From assembly GCA_027491195.1 (NCBI GenBank), contig JAIXWQ010000009.1, positions 512,708 to 576,707 of the forward strand: a DNA stretch of 64,000 bases. The letters are read 5' to 3'. Numbering within the stretch: position 1 is the first letter of the stretch; every line of letters starts with the position of its first letter. The stretch is from Cytophagaceae bacterium (lineage in GTDB: Bacteria; Bacteroidota; Bacteroidia; Cytophagales; Spirosomataceae). The translations under genes and the position numbers were made by a program. Positions 34,008 to 44,254 of this stretch are shown in pieces. The notes under the pieces were generated by a model, which did not search any database, was not told the DNA's origin, and was given only the letters and a program-made list of their open reading frames with translations.

Positions 34008-36104
34008 TCAGAATTTTGTTTTTTGCAGAGCCCGCTGTTTCTCAGCTAAATAGCTCCCTTGCTGAGCTTGATATAAAGCCGGATCGAGTGATTTTAGTTT
34101 ATCCATCGCCTCATCTGCATAGGATATTTCGCCCATTTTGAGCGCTTGAAAGGCATATATAGGATAATAGGCCGGATTCTGCTCGTTCCATTGCAGGGCT
34201 GCTAGACTATACTCATAGCCTGTTTTGGCAGGCACAAACGTTAGCGCCTCTCGCAGAACGCCTAGTTGGAATGGGTGTTTTTCGAGCATTTGCAAGGCAT
34301 TCGCTTTGGTAAGCGCTGGTGTTTTCGCAGGGAATGCTGTCGCATATTTCCAAAAAGCGAGAACACCCGTCATCCACGAACTCTGTGTCGTGTCTGTGGC
34401 AATGGAAACATTGAGTTGATTCAAAGCCGCCAAAGGTTTCTCGTGGTAAAATTCCTGCCACGATTTTAATAGTTCTAATTCTGGGAACATATCGCCCATC
34501 GTTTTTTGCCAATCGTCTAGCGGGAATCTAGGGGCTTTTCCTTTCCAATAAAACAAGCCATTATATAAGTAGACCAAATCGCGCAAGTCGGCAGAAGGGA
34601 CGAAAGAAGGATTCATCGGCGCCGTGGGAATGCCAGCTGCCAGTAAATTAGCTTGAGTGGCTAGATCTTCTGAGGGATCGAATTCGGGTTTTTGCTTGCG
34701 ATAGACCACCTCTGCATATAAGTTGTTAGCTTTATATAGTGGGTTTTCGGGTTCAAGGCTAGCTGCTTTTTCGTAAAAATAGGCCGCAGAATCAGCCGTG
34801 GCTAGTCGTTCGTATTGTAGCGCTAATTGGGTTAAAATTCTGGGATCAGTTAAATCGCTCTTTTGCAGGGTGAACAAAGCATCAAAAGGACGGTTTTCTG
34901 TGGCAAATACATTCGCAAGCGCGACGGAGAGTGCGGGATCAGGATGCATGCTTTGGCTGGCGGCTACATAATAGGCAAAGGTTTCCGTGTCGCCTGCTTG
35001 TTGTGCCAAGGCAGCTAAACTTAAATTGCTCTTCGTGTTTATGCGGCTATGAAGTGTGGCATTTTTATAGTGGATTTCTGCCATTTGATGGTCACCTAAT
35101 AAGGTCGAGATGTCGCCGGCGTAATTCTCTTTAGCGGCCATTCCTTGGTGATAGGCGCCTGAATTGAAGGCGAAAACGGCACCCACACTCAAAATGACAA
35201 CGCCTATTTGAATTAAATGCAGGGGCAGAAGTGCTGCCTTGTGAATGACTTTGTGGATGGGGAGGTTTTGGGCCATGAGCGGGCCAAAATTCCGGATAAT
35301 AAATAAGGGGAACAGCAAAGCCATGATCACCTGGTTAATCATATTCCAGCTTTCGATGGCTAAAACGCCAGGGCTGTTGCTGTGCCACAAAATAGGGGCA
35401 AGGCTTGAAAGTGAAAGTAAGCCGAGGCCGAGCAGGGTTTTGTTGTCTTTGTTATGGTAAAGGTAAATCCCCACAGCTACCATCGCCCATAAAAACGCAG
35501 GGATAGCAGTGCGGATGCCCACATCGAATCGCTGATTTGCGAAGGTCAAGACTAAATTTATCCCCCAAAACAAACCCAAAATCGTGCGATTCCGCTTCGA
35601 GCTCAAGCGATCAGCTCCGTGCGAGATGCCTAGTAGAAAGGAAGGAATAGCGGCTGCACTCAACACCGAAAGACCTGCGAAAGCGAGCTGACTTAAGCTA
35701 AAAATTTGACTACTTATGATTTGTGTTAGAGATTCAAGGGAGGCGTCAGACAGGGAAAAAGCGACGATTCCAAGCCAAAGCGTGGCTCCTAACAGGGCTT
35801 GCCAAGCGGGTAAAACCGAAAACAATACCACCGCTAAACCAATCATCGCCACGATGATTCCTAGTATTTCAGGAGTAGAATCGAGGGGGATTGCCTGTAT
35901 TTGGAAGTTTTGGCGAATAAAATAAACCGTTGAATGCAAGTCCTGGCCAGCCCGCGTGTCCACTACTTTTTGATACGGCATCATTTCCGCCACCTCCACC
36001 CAATCAAAAAGGGCCACTCCACCATAAATCCACAAGCCAGTGGCGCCTAAAACCAAGGCGATACAGGTATAAAAGAGGGAGTTTTTAAGTGATGGGCGAG
36101 TCAT
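34008..36104 (-). CDS. membrane protein with C-terminal TPR-like repeats, unknown function
   Basis: About 698 residues. The N-terminal half holds roughly ten hydrophobic segments; the first (LFYTCIALVLGATGLWIYGG) is followed by a periplasmic loop of about 50 residues. From about residue 320 the protein is soluble and helical with TPR-like units, for example a segment with YERLATADSAAYFYEKAASLEP. No catalytic motif is recognisable. The ATG at 36104 (MTRPSLKNS) is preferred over a TTG six codons upstream. It is a single gene, flanked by rpsJ and by the divergent atpD promoter region. Overall design resembles large Bacteroidota glycan/membrane scaffold proteins, but I do not assign a role. Confidence 0.75.
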   Translation of the reverse strand: MTRPSLKNSLFYTCIALVLGATGLWIYGGVALFDWVEVAEMMPYQKVVDTRAGQDLHSTVYFIRQNFQIQAIPLDSTPEILGIIVAMIGLAVVLFSVLPAWQALLGATLWLGIVAFSLSDASLESLTQIISSQIFSLSQLAFAGLSVLSAAAIPSFLLGISHGADRLSSKRNRTILGLFWGINLVLTFANQRFDVGIRTAIPAFLWAMVAVGIYLYHNKDNKTLLGLGLLSLSSLAPILWHSNSPGVLAIESWNMINQVIMALLFPLFIIRNFGPLMAQNLPIHKVIHKAALLPLHLIQIGVVILSVGAVFAFNSGAYHQGMAAKENYAGDISTLLGDHQMAEIHYKNATLHSRINTKSNLSLAALAQQAGDTETFAYYVAASQSMHPDPALSVALANVFATENRPFDALFTLQKSDLTDPRILTQLALQYERLATADSAAYFYEKAASLEPENPLYKANNLYAEVVYRKQKPEFDPSEDLATQANLLAAGIPTAPMNPSFVPSADLRDLVYLYNGLFYWKGKAPRFPLDDWQKTMGDMFPELELLKSWQEFYHEKPLAALNQLNVSIATDTTQSSWMTGVLAFWKYATAFPAKTPALTKANALQMLEKHPFQLGVLREALTFVPAKTGYEYSLAALQWNEQNPAYYPIYAFQALKMGEISYADEAMDKLKSLDPALYQAQQGSYLAEKQRALQKTKF

Positions 36105-36214
36105 GCTCCTATTTTGGTCCAAAAAATGAATTCCTAAATTTCACACAAACTACGATTCATTCAAAGAAATTGCCTGATTTTGGCAAAAAATAGTTGAAAA
36201 ATACTAATTTCTAT

Positions 36215-36246
36215 TTTGGTAAATTCGAATTAAGAGGCTAATTTTG
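36215..36246 (+). promoter_or_regulatory. atpD promoter (TTTG-N20-TAATTTTG)
   Basis: Plus-strand -33 TTTG at 36215-36218 and -7 TAATTTTG at 36239-36246, spaced 20 bases, matching the Bacteroidota promoter. The leader to atpD is about 65 bases. Confidence 0.7.
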
Positions 36247-36302
36247 CAGTCCGAATGTTAGTATCATTCGTAAACAAAACACAATCTTAGTTTTTTAGCT
36301 AA

Positions 36303-37835
<1,533 letters not shown>

Positions 37836-37843
37836 AGAATATT

Positions 37844-38074
37844 ATGTTTGTAGAAATTATTACACCGGATCGTAAAGTTTTCTCTGCAGAAGCATCTGTA
37901 GTGACTTTGCCTGGCGTTAATGGTTCCTTCCAAATTTTAAATGACCACGCAGCGATCGTTTCTACTTTAGCTAAAGGAGAATTATCAGCTGATAAAGAGG
38001 TCTTCCAAATCGAAGGAGGAGTTGTTGAAGTTTTGAATAATCGAGTACTTGTTTTAGCCGAAGGCGTTAACTAA
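37844..38074 (+). CDS. atpC: F-type ATP synthase subunit epsilon (short form)
   Basis: A 76-residue protein containing only the N-terminal beta-sandwich of epsilon: ITPDRKVFSAEASVVTLPG, then NGSFQILNDHAAIVSTLAKG. The C-terminal helical hairpin that inhibits ATP hydrolysis in longer bacterial epsilon subunits is absent; this short form is common in Bacteroidota. It is 8 bases after atpD and 8 bases before a lipoprotein gene. Confidence 0.93.
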   Translation: MFVEIITPDRKVFSAEASVVTLPGVNGSFQILNDHAAIVSTLAKGELSADKEVFQIEGGVVEVLNNRVLVLAEGVN

Positions 38075-38082
38075 ACATTCTC

Positions 38083-38655
38083 ATGAAAAAACTTGCCCTA
38101 TTCTTATTTGCTACGGTCCTTTTAAGCTCATGCTCTGAAAAGGCTTTCTTAACAGGATCTATTTTAGCAACGGTGAAGGAAAGTAATATTCCTTTACAGA
38201 AGATTCAGTTCTATAATGATAATGGCTTGATTTTAGAAAGAGAGATGAGCTCAACAGATGCGAATGTGAAAGCAGGAGCATTAGTATTCAAAAATGGCAA
38301 ATCCATTAACCGCGTTAGTTTAGAGAAACAAACTCCAGGTGCCTTGTTAAAGGAAGAAGGGGATAAGTTGTATGTCTCGTTTGACAATCCGGCGAAGGAG
38401 TCGAATAGCTTGATCTTTGCGCCTGTATTAGGAGAACGCGGAGAGTATTTCTATCAATTAGTAGATGAAACTGGGAATTCTTCGATCTCTCGTTTGAATT
38501 TTGAGGGAAGTAAATACCTAGTCTACAATGAGAAATACGAAGGTTTGACGAAGTCGGTGACGAAAACACCTCGTGTTCGTTTAATGATTATGAAATCATC
38601 TTTAAGCGGATTGAAAGTGAATTCGAAACGAATGAAAGGTAATCGAGTGCAATAA
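38083..38655 (+). CDS. lipoprotein of unknown function in the atpDC unit
   Basis: A 190-residue protein with a lipoprotein signal (MKKLALFLFATVLLSSC, lipobox LSSC, cysteine 17). The rest is beta-rich with no recognised domain; it contains IQFYNDNGLILERE and APVLGERGEYFYQLVDE. It lies 8 bases after atpC and before a strong terminator, so it is cotranscribed with atpDC. A link to ATP synthase is not supported by sequence. Confidence 0.7.
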   Translation: MKKLALFLFATVLLSSCSEKAFLTGSILATVKESNIPLQKIQFYNDNGLILEREMSSTDANVKAGALVFKNGKSINRVSLEKQTPGALLKEEGDKLYVSFDNPAKESNSLIFAPVLGERGEYFYQLVDETGNSSISRLNFEGSKYLVYNEKYEGLTKSVTKTPRVRLMIMKSSLSGLKVNSKRMKGNRVQ

Positions 38656-38680
38656 GTTTTTGTTTTTATAGGTTTTTGAA

Positions 38681-38709
38681 AATAGGATGCTTGCATCCTA
38701 TTTTTTTTT
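38681..38709 (+). terminator. terminator of atpD-atpC-lipoprotein unit
   Basis: Ten-bp perfect stem AATAGGATGC (38681-38690) / GCATCCTATT (38693-38702), two-base loop, then a T-run to 38709. Confidence 0.88.
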
Positions 38710-38766
38710 GCTTCATTTTTGCCCAAAGGTATGCCAGCATATCTGTTTGCATCCAATGATCAACTT

Positions 38767-39213
38767 ATGAAAGCAGAAGAAACGATTGATTTCCATATAA
38801 AGACTGGCTGGTATGCTATTAGCCGTATGTACAATACGTATTCGGCGCAGTTTGATATGACGATGGCGATCGGCTATGTCTTATTGCATATCGATAAGGA
38901 TGGAACACCTGCGACGAAGATTGCTCCGGCGCTAGGTTTGGAGGCACGGTCTTTGACCCGTATGCTGAAAACCTTAGAAGACAAGAAGTGGATCGAACGT
39001 TCTGCTAACTACGAGGATAAAAGGGTAGTGAAGATCTTTTTAACGGAGATCGGAAAGAAAAAGCGAGATCAAGCACGCAAGGGGGTTATCGCCTTTAATA
39101 AGTTGATTTACGATCGGGTAGAGCCTGAAAAAATGGCTGTTTTCTTCGATGTCATGGCGACCGTTAACCAAGTTTTAGGGGAGGACGTAGGAGAAATTTT
39201 AAAAACAATCTAG
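38767..39213 (+). CDS. MarR-family transcriptional regulator
   Basis: A 148-residue winged-helix regulator. It starts MKAEETIDFHIKTGW, then the helix-turn-helix region ATKIAPALGLEARSLTRMLKTLE and the wing (ERSANYEDKRVVKIFLTEIG). Relatives in Bacteroidota begin close to this point; alternative starts are the ATG at 38731 and a TTG at 38719. The frame is preceded by the atp terminator, so it is transcribed on its own. A box CATTTTTG (38714-38721) could be the promoter. Target genes and ligand unknown. Confidence 0.85.
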   Translation: MKAEETIDFHIKTGWYAISRMYNTYSAQFDMTMAIGYVLLHIDKDGTPATKIAPALGLEARSLTRMLKTLEDKKWIERSANYEDKRVVKIFLTEIGKKKRDQARKGVIAFNKLIYDRVEPEKMAVFFDVMATVNQVLGEDVGEILKTI

Positions 39214-39254
39214 AAAAAAATACATTTCGGGATACGGATATAAGAAGAGATCCT

Positions 39255-39262
39255 TATTTTTG
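39255..39262 (+). promoter_or_regulatory. OmpA-type gene promoter -7 box TATTTTTG
   Basis: Plus-strand TAnnTTTG match 26 bases before the ATG at 39288. Confidence 0.55.
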
Positions 39263-39287
39263 CTCGATAATTAAACAAACCAGCGTT

Positions 39288-40187
39288 ATGAAAAAACTAC
39301 TTTTAGTGTTCGCGATGATGCCTTTCTTGTTTACCTCTTGCGTAGGAAAGAAGAAATTAGCTGATTTAGAATCACAATTAACTCAATTACAAGCATCTAG
39401 TAGCTCCGCTTTATCAAAAGCAAAAGCTGATTTATCTGATTGCCAATCTTTGACAGCTAGCCTTCAAGGGGAGTTGAAAAAAAGAGATACAGATTTAGAA
39501 GCGAAGAATGGTCAATTGAAAGCTTTACAAGAGCAATTAGATTACTTCAAAAAGACAAATACGAACTTATTAGATCGTTTATCTGATCTTTCAGTTATCA
39601 ATAAGTCAGGTGCGGAAAGTATCCGTAAGTCATTAGACGCATTAAACGAACAAGGAAAATACATCAAAGACCTAAACTCATCTATCCAACGTAAGGATTC
39701 AATGAACTTGTCTTTAGTGATGAACTTGAAGCGTTCATTAGCTGATGTGAATGATGAAGACGTAACAGTTGAAGTGAAGAAAGGGGTTGTTTATATCTCT
39801 ATCTCTGACAACTTGATGTTTGCTTCAGGTAGCGCAGTAGTTAACGCGAAAGCGGTGGCTGTGTTAGCGAAAGTAGCGAAGGTGTTAAATGATCACAAAG
39901 AGCTTGATGTATTAGTAGAAGGCCACACAGATACAGTGCCTATCTCTACTGATTGTATCCAAGACAACTGGGATTTATCAGCGAAGCGTGCAACTTCAGT
40001 GGTACGTGTGTTACAAACGAAATTTGATGTGGATCCAGAGCGCTTAACAGCAGGTGGACGTGGTGAGTATGAGCCAGCATCAGCAAACAAGACTTCTAAG
40101 GGTCGTAAGCAAAATCGCCGTACGGAGATTATTGTAACGCCTAAATTAGATCAATTCTTTAGCTTAATGGCGCCACAAGCGAAATAA
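39288..40187 (+). CDS. OmpA-family peptidoglycan-binding lipoprotein
   Basis: A 299-residue lipoprotein: signal MKKLLLVFAMMPFLFTSC with lipobox FTSC (cysteine 18). It is followed by a coiled coil to about residue 160 (leucine-rich, ADLESQLTQLQ), then an OmpA-like domain. The latter shows VEGHTDTVPIS, DNWDLSAKRATSVVR and GRGEYEPAS, the region that binds peptidoglycan. Likely an outer-membrane anchored link to the cell wall. Terminated by the hairpin at 40204-40238. Confidence 0.9.
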   Translation: MKKLLLVFAMMPFLFTSCVGKKKLADLESQLTQLQASSSSALSKAKADLSDCQSLTASLQGELKKRDTDLEAKNGQLKALQEQLDYFKKTNTNLLDRLSDLSVINKSGAESIRKSLDALNEQGKYIKDLNSSIQRKDSMNLSLVMNLKRSLADVNDEDVTVEVKKGVVYISISDNLMFASGSAVVNAKAVAVLAKVAKVLNDHKELDVLVEGHTDTVPISTDCIQDNWDLSAKRATSVVRVLQTKFDVDPERLTAGGRGEYEPASANKTSKGRKQNRRTEIIVTPKLDQFFSLMAPQAK

Positions 40188-40203
40188 GCTTAGTGAATAA
40201 ATG

Positions 40204-40238
40204 AAAAGGGCCTCGATGAAAATCGAGGCCCTTTTTTT
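40204..40238. terminator. terminator with GAAA loop between OmpA-type gene and LytTR gene
   Basis: Fourteen-bp perfect stem AAAAGGGCCTCGAT (40204-40217) / ATCGAGGCCCTTTT (40222-40235) closing a GAAA tetraloop, followed by T's to 40238. Convergent genes lie on both sides, so it may work in both directions. Confidence 0.92.
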
Positions 40239-40250
40239 ATGGAAAAATTT

Positions 40251-40565
40251 TTAGGCTAATTGCCCTCTGACTAAATCTAATTTTCTGCGAGAGACAGGTA
40301 GCGAATGTTGCAGGATTGTTTTCACGGTCTTCGTGTCTTCTAGGTCATGCCCGATGACATTGACTTTATTCACGAGATAGGACTTGTGAATGCGAAGGAA
40401 GGTGCCTAGGCGCAATTGTGATTCGAATTTCTTGAGCGTCTTTGCCATCAGAATCGTTTCGCCATTCTTCAGGAAGATGGTCGTATAATTTCCTTTGCCT
40501 TCGATGCTGACGATGTCGTCAACAGGGCATTGGTCGATTCCGGGGATTTTCAAAGTTTTTCTCAT
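40251..40565 (-). CDS. stand-alone LytTR DNA-binding domain protein
   Basis: A 104-residue protein consisting of essentially one LytTR domain. It contains DDIVSIEGKGNYTTIFLKNG, then KTLKKFESQL, then FLRIHKSYLVNK, all typical of LytTR. There is no receiver domain and no adjacent histidine kinase. The open frame begins with a GTG at 40571; the ATG at 40565 (MRKTLKIPG) is preferred. Such solitary LytTR proteins regulate transcription, but the signal is unknown. Confidence 0.85.
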   Translation of the reverse strand: MRKTLKIPGIDQCPVDDIVSIEGKGNYTTIFLKNGETILMAKTLKKFESQLRLGTFLRIHKSYLVNKVNVIGHDLEDTKTVKTILQHSLPVSRRKLDLVRGQLA

Positions 40566-40675
40566 GCGCACGTATTAATTAAAGTAAACCTAGTGCTTTT
40601 GATTTAAACCTTGGTTGAAGAATTATTAAGCGGTTAGTCTATTTATTTAGCGGTCGGATGGCGTTGATTAAAGGG

Positions 40676-40708
40676 CATAAAAAAAGAGGTCTTTTGCAAG
40701 ACCTCTTT
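40676..40708 (-). terminator. terminator of initiator tRNA gene
   Basis: Minus-strand hairpin AAAGAGGTCTT (40708-40698) / AAGACCTCTTT (40693-40683) with a GCAA loop, then a U-run to about 40676, a few bases after the tRNA 3' end. Confidence 0.85.
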
Positions 40709-40713
40709 CGATG

Positions 40714-40786
<73 letters not shown>

Positions 40787-40801
40787 ATATAATTGGGAGT
40801 G

Positions 40802-40809
40802 CAAAGATG
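40802..40809 (-). promoter_or_regulatory. tRNA-fMet promoter -7 box CATCTTTG
   Basis: Minus-strand near match (7 of 8) to TAnnTTTG, 16 bases before the tRNA 5' end. The same variant is seen at the rRNA promoter (63302-63309). Confidence 0.5.
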
Positions 40810-40833
40810 CACGTTTCTTTCAGAAAAAACAAG

Positions 40834-40841
40834 TATCTTTG
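40834..40841 (+). promoter_or_regulatory. era promoter -7 box TATCTTTG
   Basis: Plus-strand TAnnTTTG match 53 bases before the era ATG at 40894, in the divergent gap with the tRNA gene. Confidence 0.6.
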
Positions 40842-40893
40842 TAGAAATTATTCTTGCCTATCCTTTTTAAGGCAGATTTTACATTTCATTTCT

Positions 40894-41796
40894 ATGACCC
40901 CAGAACACAAGGCAGGCTTTATCAGTATTATTGGCAAACCCAATGTGGGGAAGAGCACGCTGATGAATGCACTCGTGGGGGAGAGACTTTCGATTGTGAG
41001 CTCGAAAGCGCAGACGACGCGTCACCGAATTTTGGGGATGTTGAATGGAGAGCACAAAGGAACTGAATACCAGATCGTTTACTCAGATACGCCTGGTGTT
41101 TTATTGCCTAAATACGAGTTGCATAAATCCATGATGCAGTTCGTGAAAAGCTCTTTAGAGGATGCGGATGTGGTATTGTATGTGACGGATGTGTTTGATG
41201 AATTCGAAGATTTGGACTTTTTGACCAATTGGAAAGATTTCACAGAGACGCCTATTCTTGTTTTGTTAAACAAGATCGATTTAGTGAGCATGGAGAAGTT
41301 AGAGGAGAAGGTCGCGTATTGGCAGGGAATTTTCCCAGGCAAACCGATTATCCCTATTTCGGCTTTGGAGTCGGTTCATTTGGACCAAATCTTTAGCCAC
41401 CTCATGGAACATTTGCCAGTTCATCCGCCCTTTTTTGATAAGGAAGAGCTGACAGATAAGCCAGAAAAGTTCTTTGCCTCGGAGATTGTGAGAGAGAAGA
41501 TTTTCTTGAACTATAAAAAGGAGATTCCTTATTCGTGTGAAGTAGTGGTGACATCCTTTAAGGAGGAGCCTACCATTTTACGTATTGCTACGGAGATTTA
41601 TGTGGAGCGGGTATCGCAGCGTGCGATTATCATCGGGCACAAAGGGGAGAATATCAAGAAAGTGGGAATTCAGGCAAGAGAGGATTTAGAGAAGTTTTTT
41701 GGTAAAAAAGTATTTTTAGAGCAGTTTGTCAAAGTGGAGCCTGATTGGCGTGCGAAGACCGACAAGCTGCGTTCATTCGGGTATTCACTCGATTAA
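40894..41796 (+). CDS. era: GTPase Era
   Basis: A 300-residue GTPase that binds the 3' end of 16S rRNA during 30S maturation. The G1 motif GKPNVGKST lies at residues 14-22, followed by DTPG and NKID, then the C-terminal KH domain with IIGHKGENIKKVG. The open frame runs 50 codons further upstream, through the tRNA gene, and cannot be coding there; the ATG at 40894 (MTPEHKAGF) lies downstream of the promoter box and gives the usual length. der follows 12 bases later. Confidence 0.96.
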   Translation: MTPEHKAGFISIIGKPNVGKSTLMNALVGERLSIVSSKAQTTRHRILGMLNGEHKGTEYQIVYSDTPGVLLPKYELHKSMMQFVKSSLEDADVVLYVTDVFDEFEDLDFLTNWKDFTETPILVLLNKIDLVSMEKLEEKVAYWQGIFPGKPIIPISALESVHLDQIFSHLMEHLPVHPPFFDKEELTDKPEKFFASEIVREKIFLNYKKEIPYSCEVVVTSFKEEPTILRIATEIYVERVSQRAIIIGHKGENIKKVGIQAREDLEKFFGKKVFLEQFVKVEPDWRAKTDKLRSFGYSLD

Positions 41797-41808
41797 TTTA
41801 AACGAAGA

Positions 41809-43131
41809 ATGTCAAATATTATTGCAATTGTGGGGCGTCCCAATGTAGGGAAATCTACTTTGTTCAATCGCTTGATCGAACAAAAGAAAGCTATCATGGA
41901 CAACTTGTCCGGGGTGACGCGCGACCGCCATTATGGTTACGGTCAATGGACAGGACGTTTCTTTACCGTGATTGACACGGGAGGTTACGTGCATGGTTCA
42001 GAAGATAAGTTTGAAGGAGCGATACGCGAGCAGGTAGAATTAGCCATTGAAGAAGCGGCGGTTTTATTGTTTGTCGTAGATTGCTCTACGGGTTTAACGG
42101 ATTTGGATAAGGATTTTGCGAACGTTTTACGTCGTTCAAAGAAGCCGGTTATCTTGATCGCGAATAAAGCCGATACACACGAGAAGGCTTATGCTGCCGC
42201 TGAATTTTACGAATTAGGTTTAGGTGATCCATTTGCGATTGCTGCCGAAAGCGGAAGTGGTACGGGTGACATGCTCGATGTGATGGTTTCTCATTTTAAG
42301 GATGAAGGAATTGAAAATCCAGAATTAGGGATTCCACGCGTGGCGATCTTAGGTCGTCCGAACGTAGGAAAATCCTCTTTCTTGAATGCAATCTTAGGAA
42401 AAGATCGTTCGATTGTGACCGATGAAGCTGGAACGACGCGTGATGCGATTCAAAATCACTACACGATGTTTGGGAAGGATTTTATCATTACGGATACTGC
42501 CGGAATTCGCCGAAAAGCAAGGATCGACGACAACATCGAATATTATTCGGTATTGCGTTCGATGAAGGCTTTGGAGGAATGTGATGTGGCTATTATCATT
42601 ATCGATGCGACGACAATTGATCCATTAACGGGTCTAGAGGCGCAGGATATGAACATTGTCAGCATGGCGGACAAGGCTAAGAAGGGTATCGTATTGATGA
42701 TTAATAAGTGGGATTTAGTGGCCAAAGACACGAATACTGCGATTCAATTAGAGAAAGCGATCAAGGAGCGTATGGCGCCTTTGAATTATATGCCGGTCAT
42801 CTTTACATCGGTGATGGAGAAGAAGCGTATCTTCCAAGCTTTGGAATTAATGCTTAAGGTGTACGAAAACCGTACGCAGAAGATTACTACGTCGAAATTA
42901 AATGATGTGATGCTGGAGGTGATTCAAAGTTATCCGCCACCAGCCTGGAAAGGAAAATACATCAAGATTAAATATTGTACGCAGGTTTCGACACCGTATC
43001 CTACGTTTATTTTCTTCTGTAATTTACCTCAGTACATTAAGGAAAGTTACGAGCGTTACCTTGAGAATCAGATGCGCAAGGCCTTTGATTTATCAGGAAC
43101 GCCTATTTCGCTATTCTTTAGAAAGAAATAG
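41809..43131 (+). CDS. der: ribosome-associated GTPase Der (EngA)
   Basis: A 440-residue protein with two GTPase domains: GRPNVGKSTLFNRL at residues 8-21 and GRPNVGKSSFLNAI near residue 183. A C-terminal KH-like domain ends the protein. It is needed for 50S subunit assembly. It lies 12 bases after era, giving an era-der pair of ribosome-assembly GTPases. Its last 21 bases overlap the convergent BNR-like gene. Confidence 0.96.
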   Translation: MSNIIAIVGRPNVGKSTLFNRLIEQKKAIMDNLSGVTRDRHYGYGQWTGRFFTVIDTGGYVHGSEDKFEGAIREQVELAIEEAAVLLFVVDCSTGLTDLDKDFANVLRRSKKPVILIANKADTHEKAYAAAEFYELGLGDPFAIAAESGSGTGDMLDVMVSHFKDEGIENPELGIPRVAILGRPNVGKSSFLNAILGKDRSIVTDEAGTTRDAIQNHYTMFGKDFIITDTAGIRRKARIDDNIEYYSVLRSMKALEECDVAIIIIDATTIDPLTGLEAQDMNIVSMADKAKKGIVLMINKWDLVAKDTNTAIQLEKAIKERMAPLNYMPVIFTSVMEKKRIFQALELMLKVYENRTQKITTSKLNDVMLEVIQSYPPPAWKGKYIKIKYCTQVSTPYPTFIFFCNLPQYIKESYERYLENQMRKAFDLSGTPISLFFRKK

Positions 43132-44148
43132 TTGCTGTATTTGGGAGAGGCTGATGAAACCGATTTGGCCTCTTCCACCTACACCATACAGGCGATCGCC
43201 TACTCGACACACATTGTGATAAGGACTTTTTCCTAAGCTAATCCAGCGTTTTTTCATAGGGTCAAAAGCCGAGCTTTCCGCCGGCCCCGAAAGTATCCAA
43301 TACGGATCGGCCCACAGAATTTTCTCCACATAATACCCTGGTGCATTCACCACCGGAGACCACGTCTTTCCGGCATCCAGACTTTCTAATACCGGCACGG
43401 GTCCTTCCTTAATCCGGGAGTAATTTCCACCGGCAATCCATAGATTTTTTGCGTCGCGAACACCTAGGCTAAAGAATCCGGTTCCTTCACCTCCCGGAAT
43501 TTCCGCGTAAATGTTTTCCCAATTCAGTGCGTCCTTGCCGTACAACACTCTAGCCTTAGAACCGCCACCCGTCACGATATAATAACCCAGTTTCGTTTTC
43601 TGTAAACTAGATCCACTCGCTGCGAACGCGGCTTCTACTTTTTGTAGTTCGGGATGAGTCGCCGGATTCAATAAAGAAAAGTCGCGTCCCTTATTGCTTA
43701 TTCGAATCAAGCCATAAAATGGACCCGCCGGGTCAGATAAAATTAATCCCTGTTTCCCTTCCCAAAGAATAGCATCGAAGAAATAGCCTTTCTCTTTGAT
43801 TTGATACGCCAGTTCCCAGCTTTTGCCCCCGTTTTCTGTTCGAAATATTTTCGCTGCTCCATTTTCAGCAGGACCAGCACTCATCAGCAGGACGGTTTTG
43901 TCATCCAGGATAGCAAGGTCGCGGAAGTCTAAAGAATCCGCTCCGGGTACGTTGCTGACATTGAAATGAACGCCGCCATCGCTCGAATGAATGACCGTTC
44001 CTCGCGTTCCACCGATCCAGATATGCTTCCCGTGGGAGCGAATCGCCCGGAACGAGGCTTTCGTTTCAAGTGTGATGGGAGTCCATTGGGCGAAGCCTTG
44101 GAAAAATCCACAAATAAATAAGGCGAGTAATAGGCTGTTTTTTCTCAT
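43111..44148 (-). CDS. secreted BNR/Ycf48-like beta-propeller protein
   Basis: A 345-residue exported protein: signal MRKNSLLLALFICGFFQGFAQ. The mature part consists of repeated short beta-sheet modules with SSDGGVHF, TENGGKSWEL and SLDAGKTWSP, the Asp-box motifs of BNR/sialidase-like propellers. It resembles the photosystem assembly factor Ycf48 family by fold but its role here is unknown. There is no T9SS YPNP domain at the end. The ATG at 44148 starts the signal peptide; a TTG six codons earlier is less likely. Overlaps der by 21 bases. Confidence 0.8.
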   Translation of the reverse strand: MRKNSLLLALFICGFFQGFAQWTPITLETKASFRAIRSHGKHIWIGGTRGTVIHSSDGGVHFNVSNVPGADSLDFRDLAILDDKTVLLMSAGPAENGAAKIFRTENGGKSWELAYQIKEKGYFFDAILWEGKQGLILSDPAGPFYGLIRISNKGRDFSLLNPATHPELQKVEAAFAASGSSLQKTKLGYYIVTGGGSKARVLYGKDALNWENIYAEIPGGEGTGFFSLGVRDAKNLWIAGGNYSRIKEGPVPVLESLDAGKTWSPVVNAPGYYVEKILWADPYWILSGPAESSAFDPMKKRWISLGKSPYHNVCRVGDRLYGVGGRGQIGFISLSQIQQLFLSKE

Positions 44149-44254
44149 ATCGATAAAGCGCTGCAAATTACGGATTTTGGCAAATAATGTTTATTTTTGA
44201 ACCTTATAGCTTAAATTTTATTCGTCGACACGAAAAGGAACACGAAAAGTATAC

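Noticed and set aside
44192..44199. TATTTTTG before glnS as a promoter
   Set aside because: A match to the -7 box exists, but no -33 TTTG at a fitting distance; kept out because the leader would be about 55 bases with no further support.
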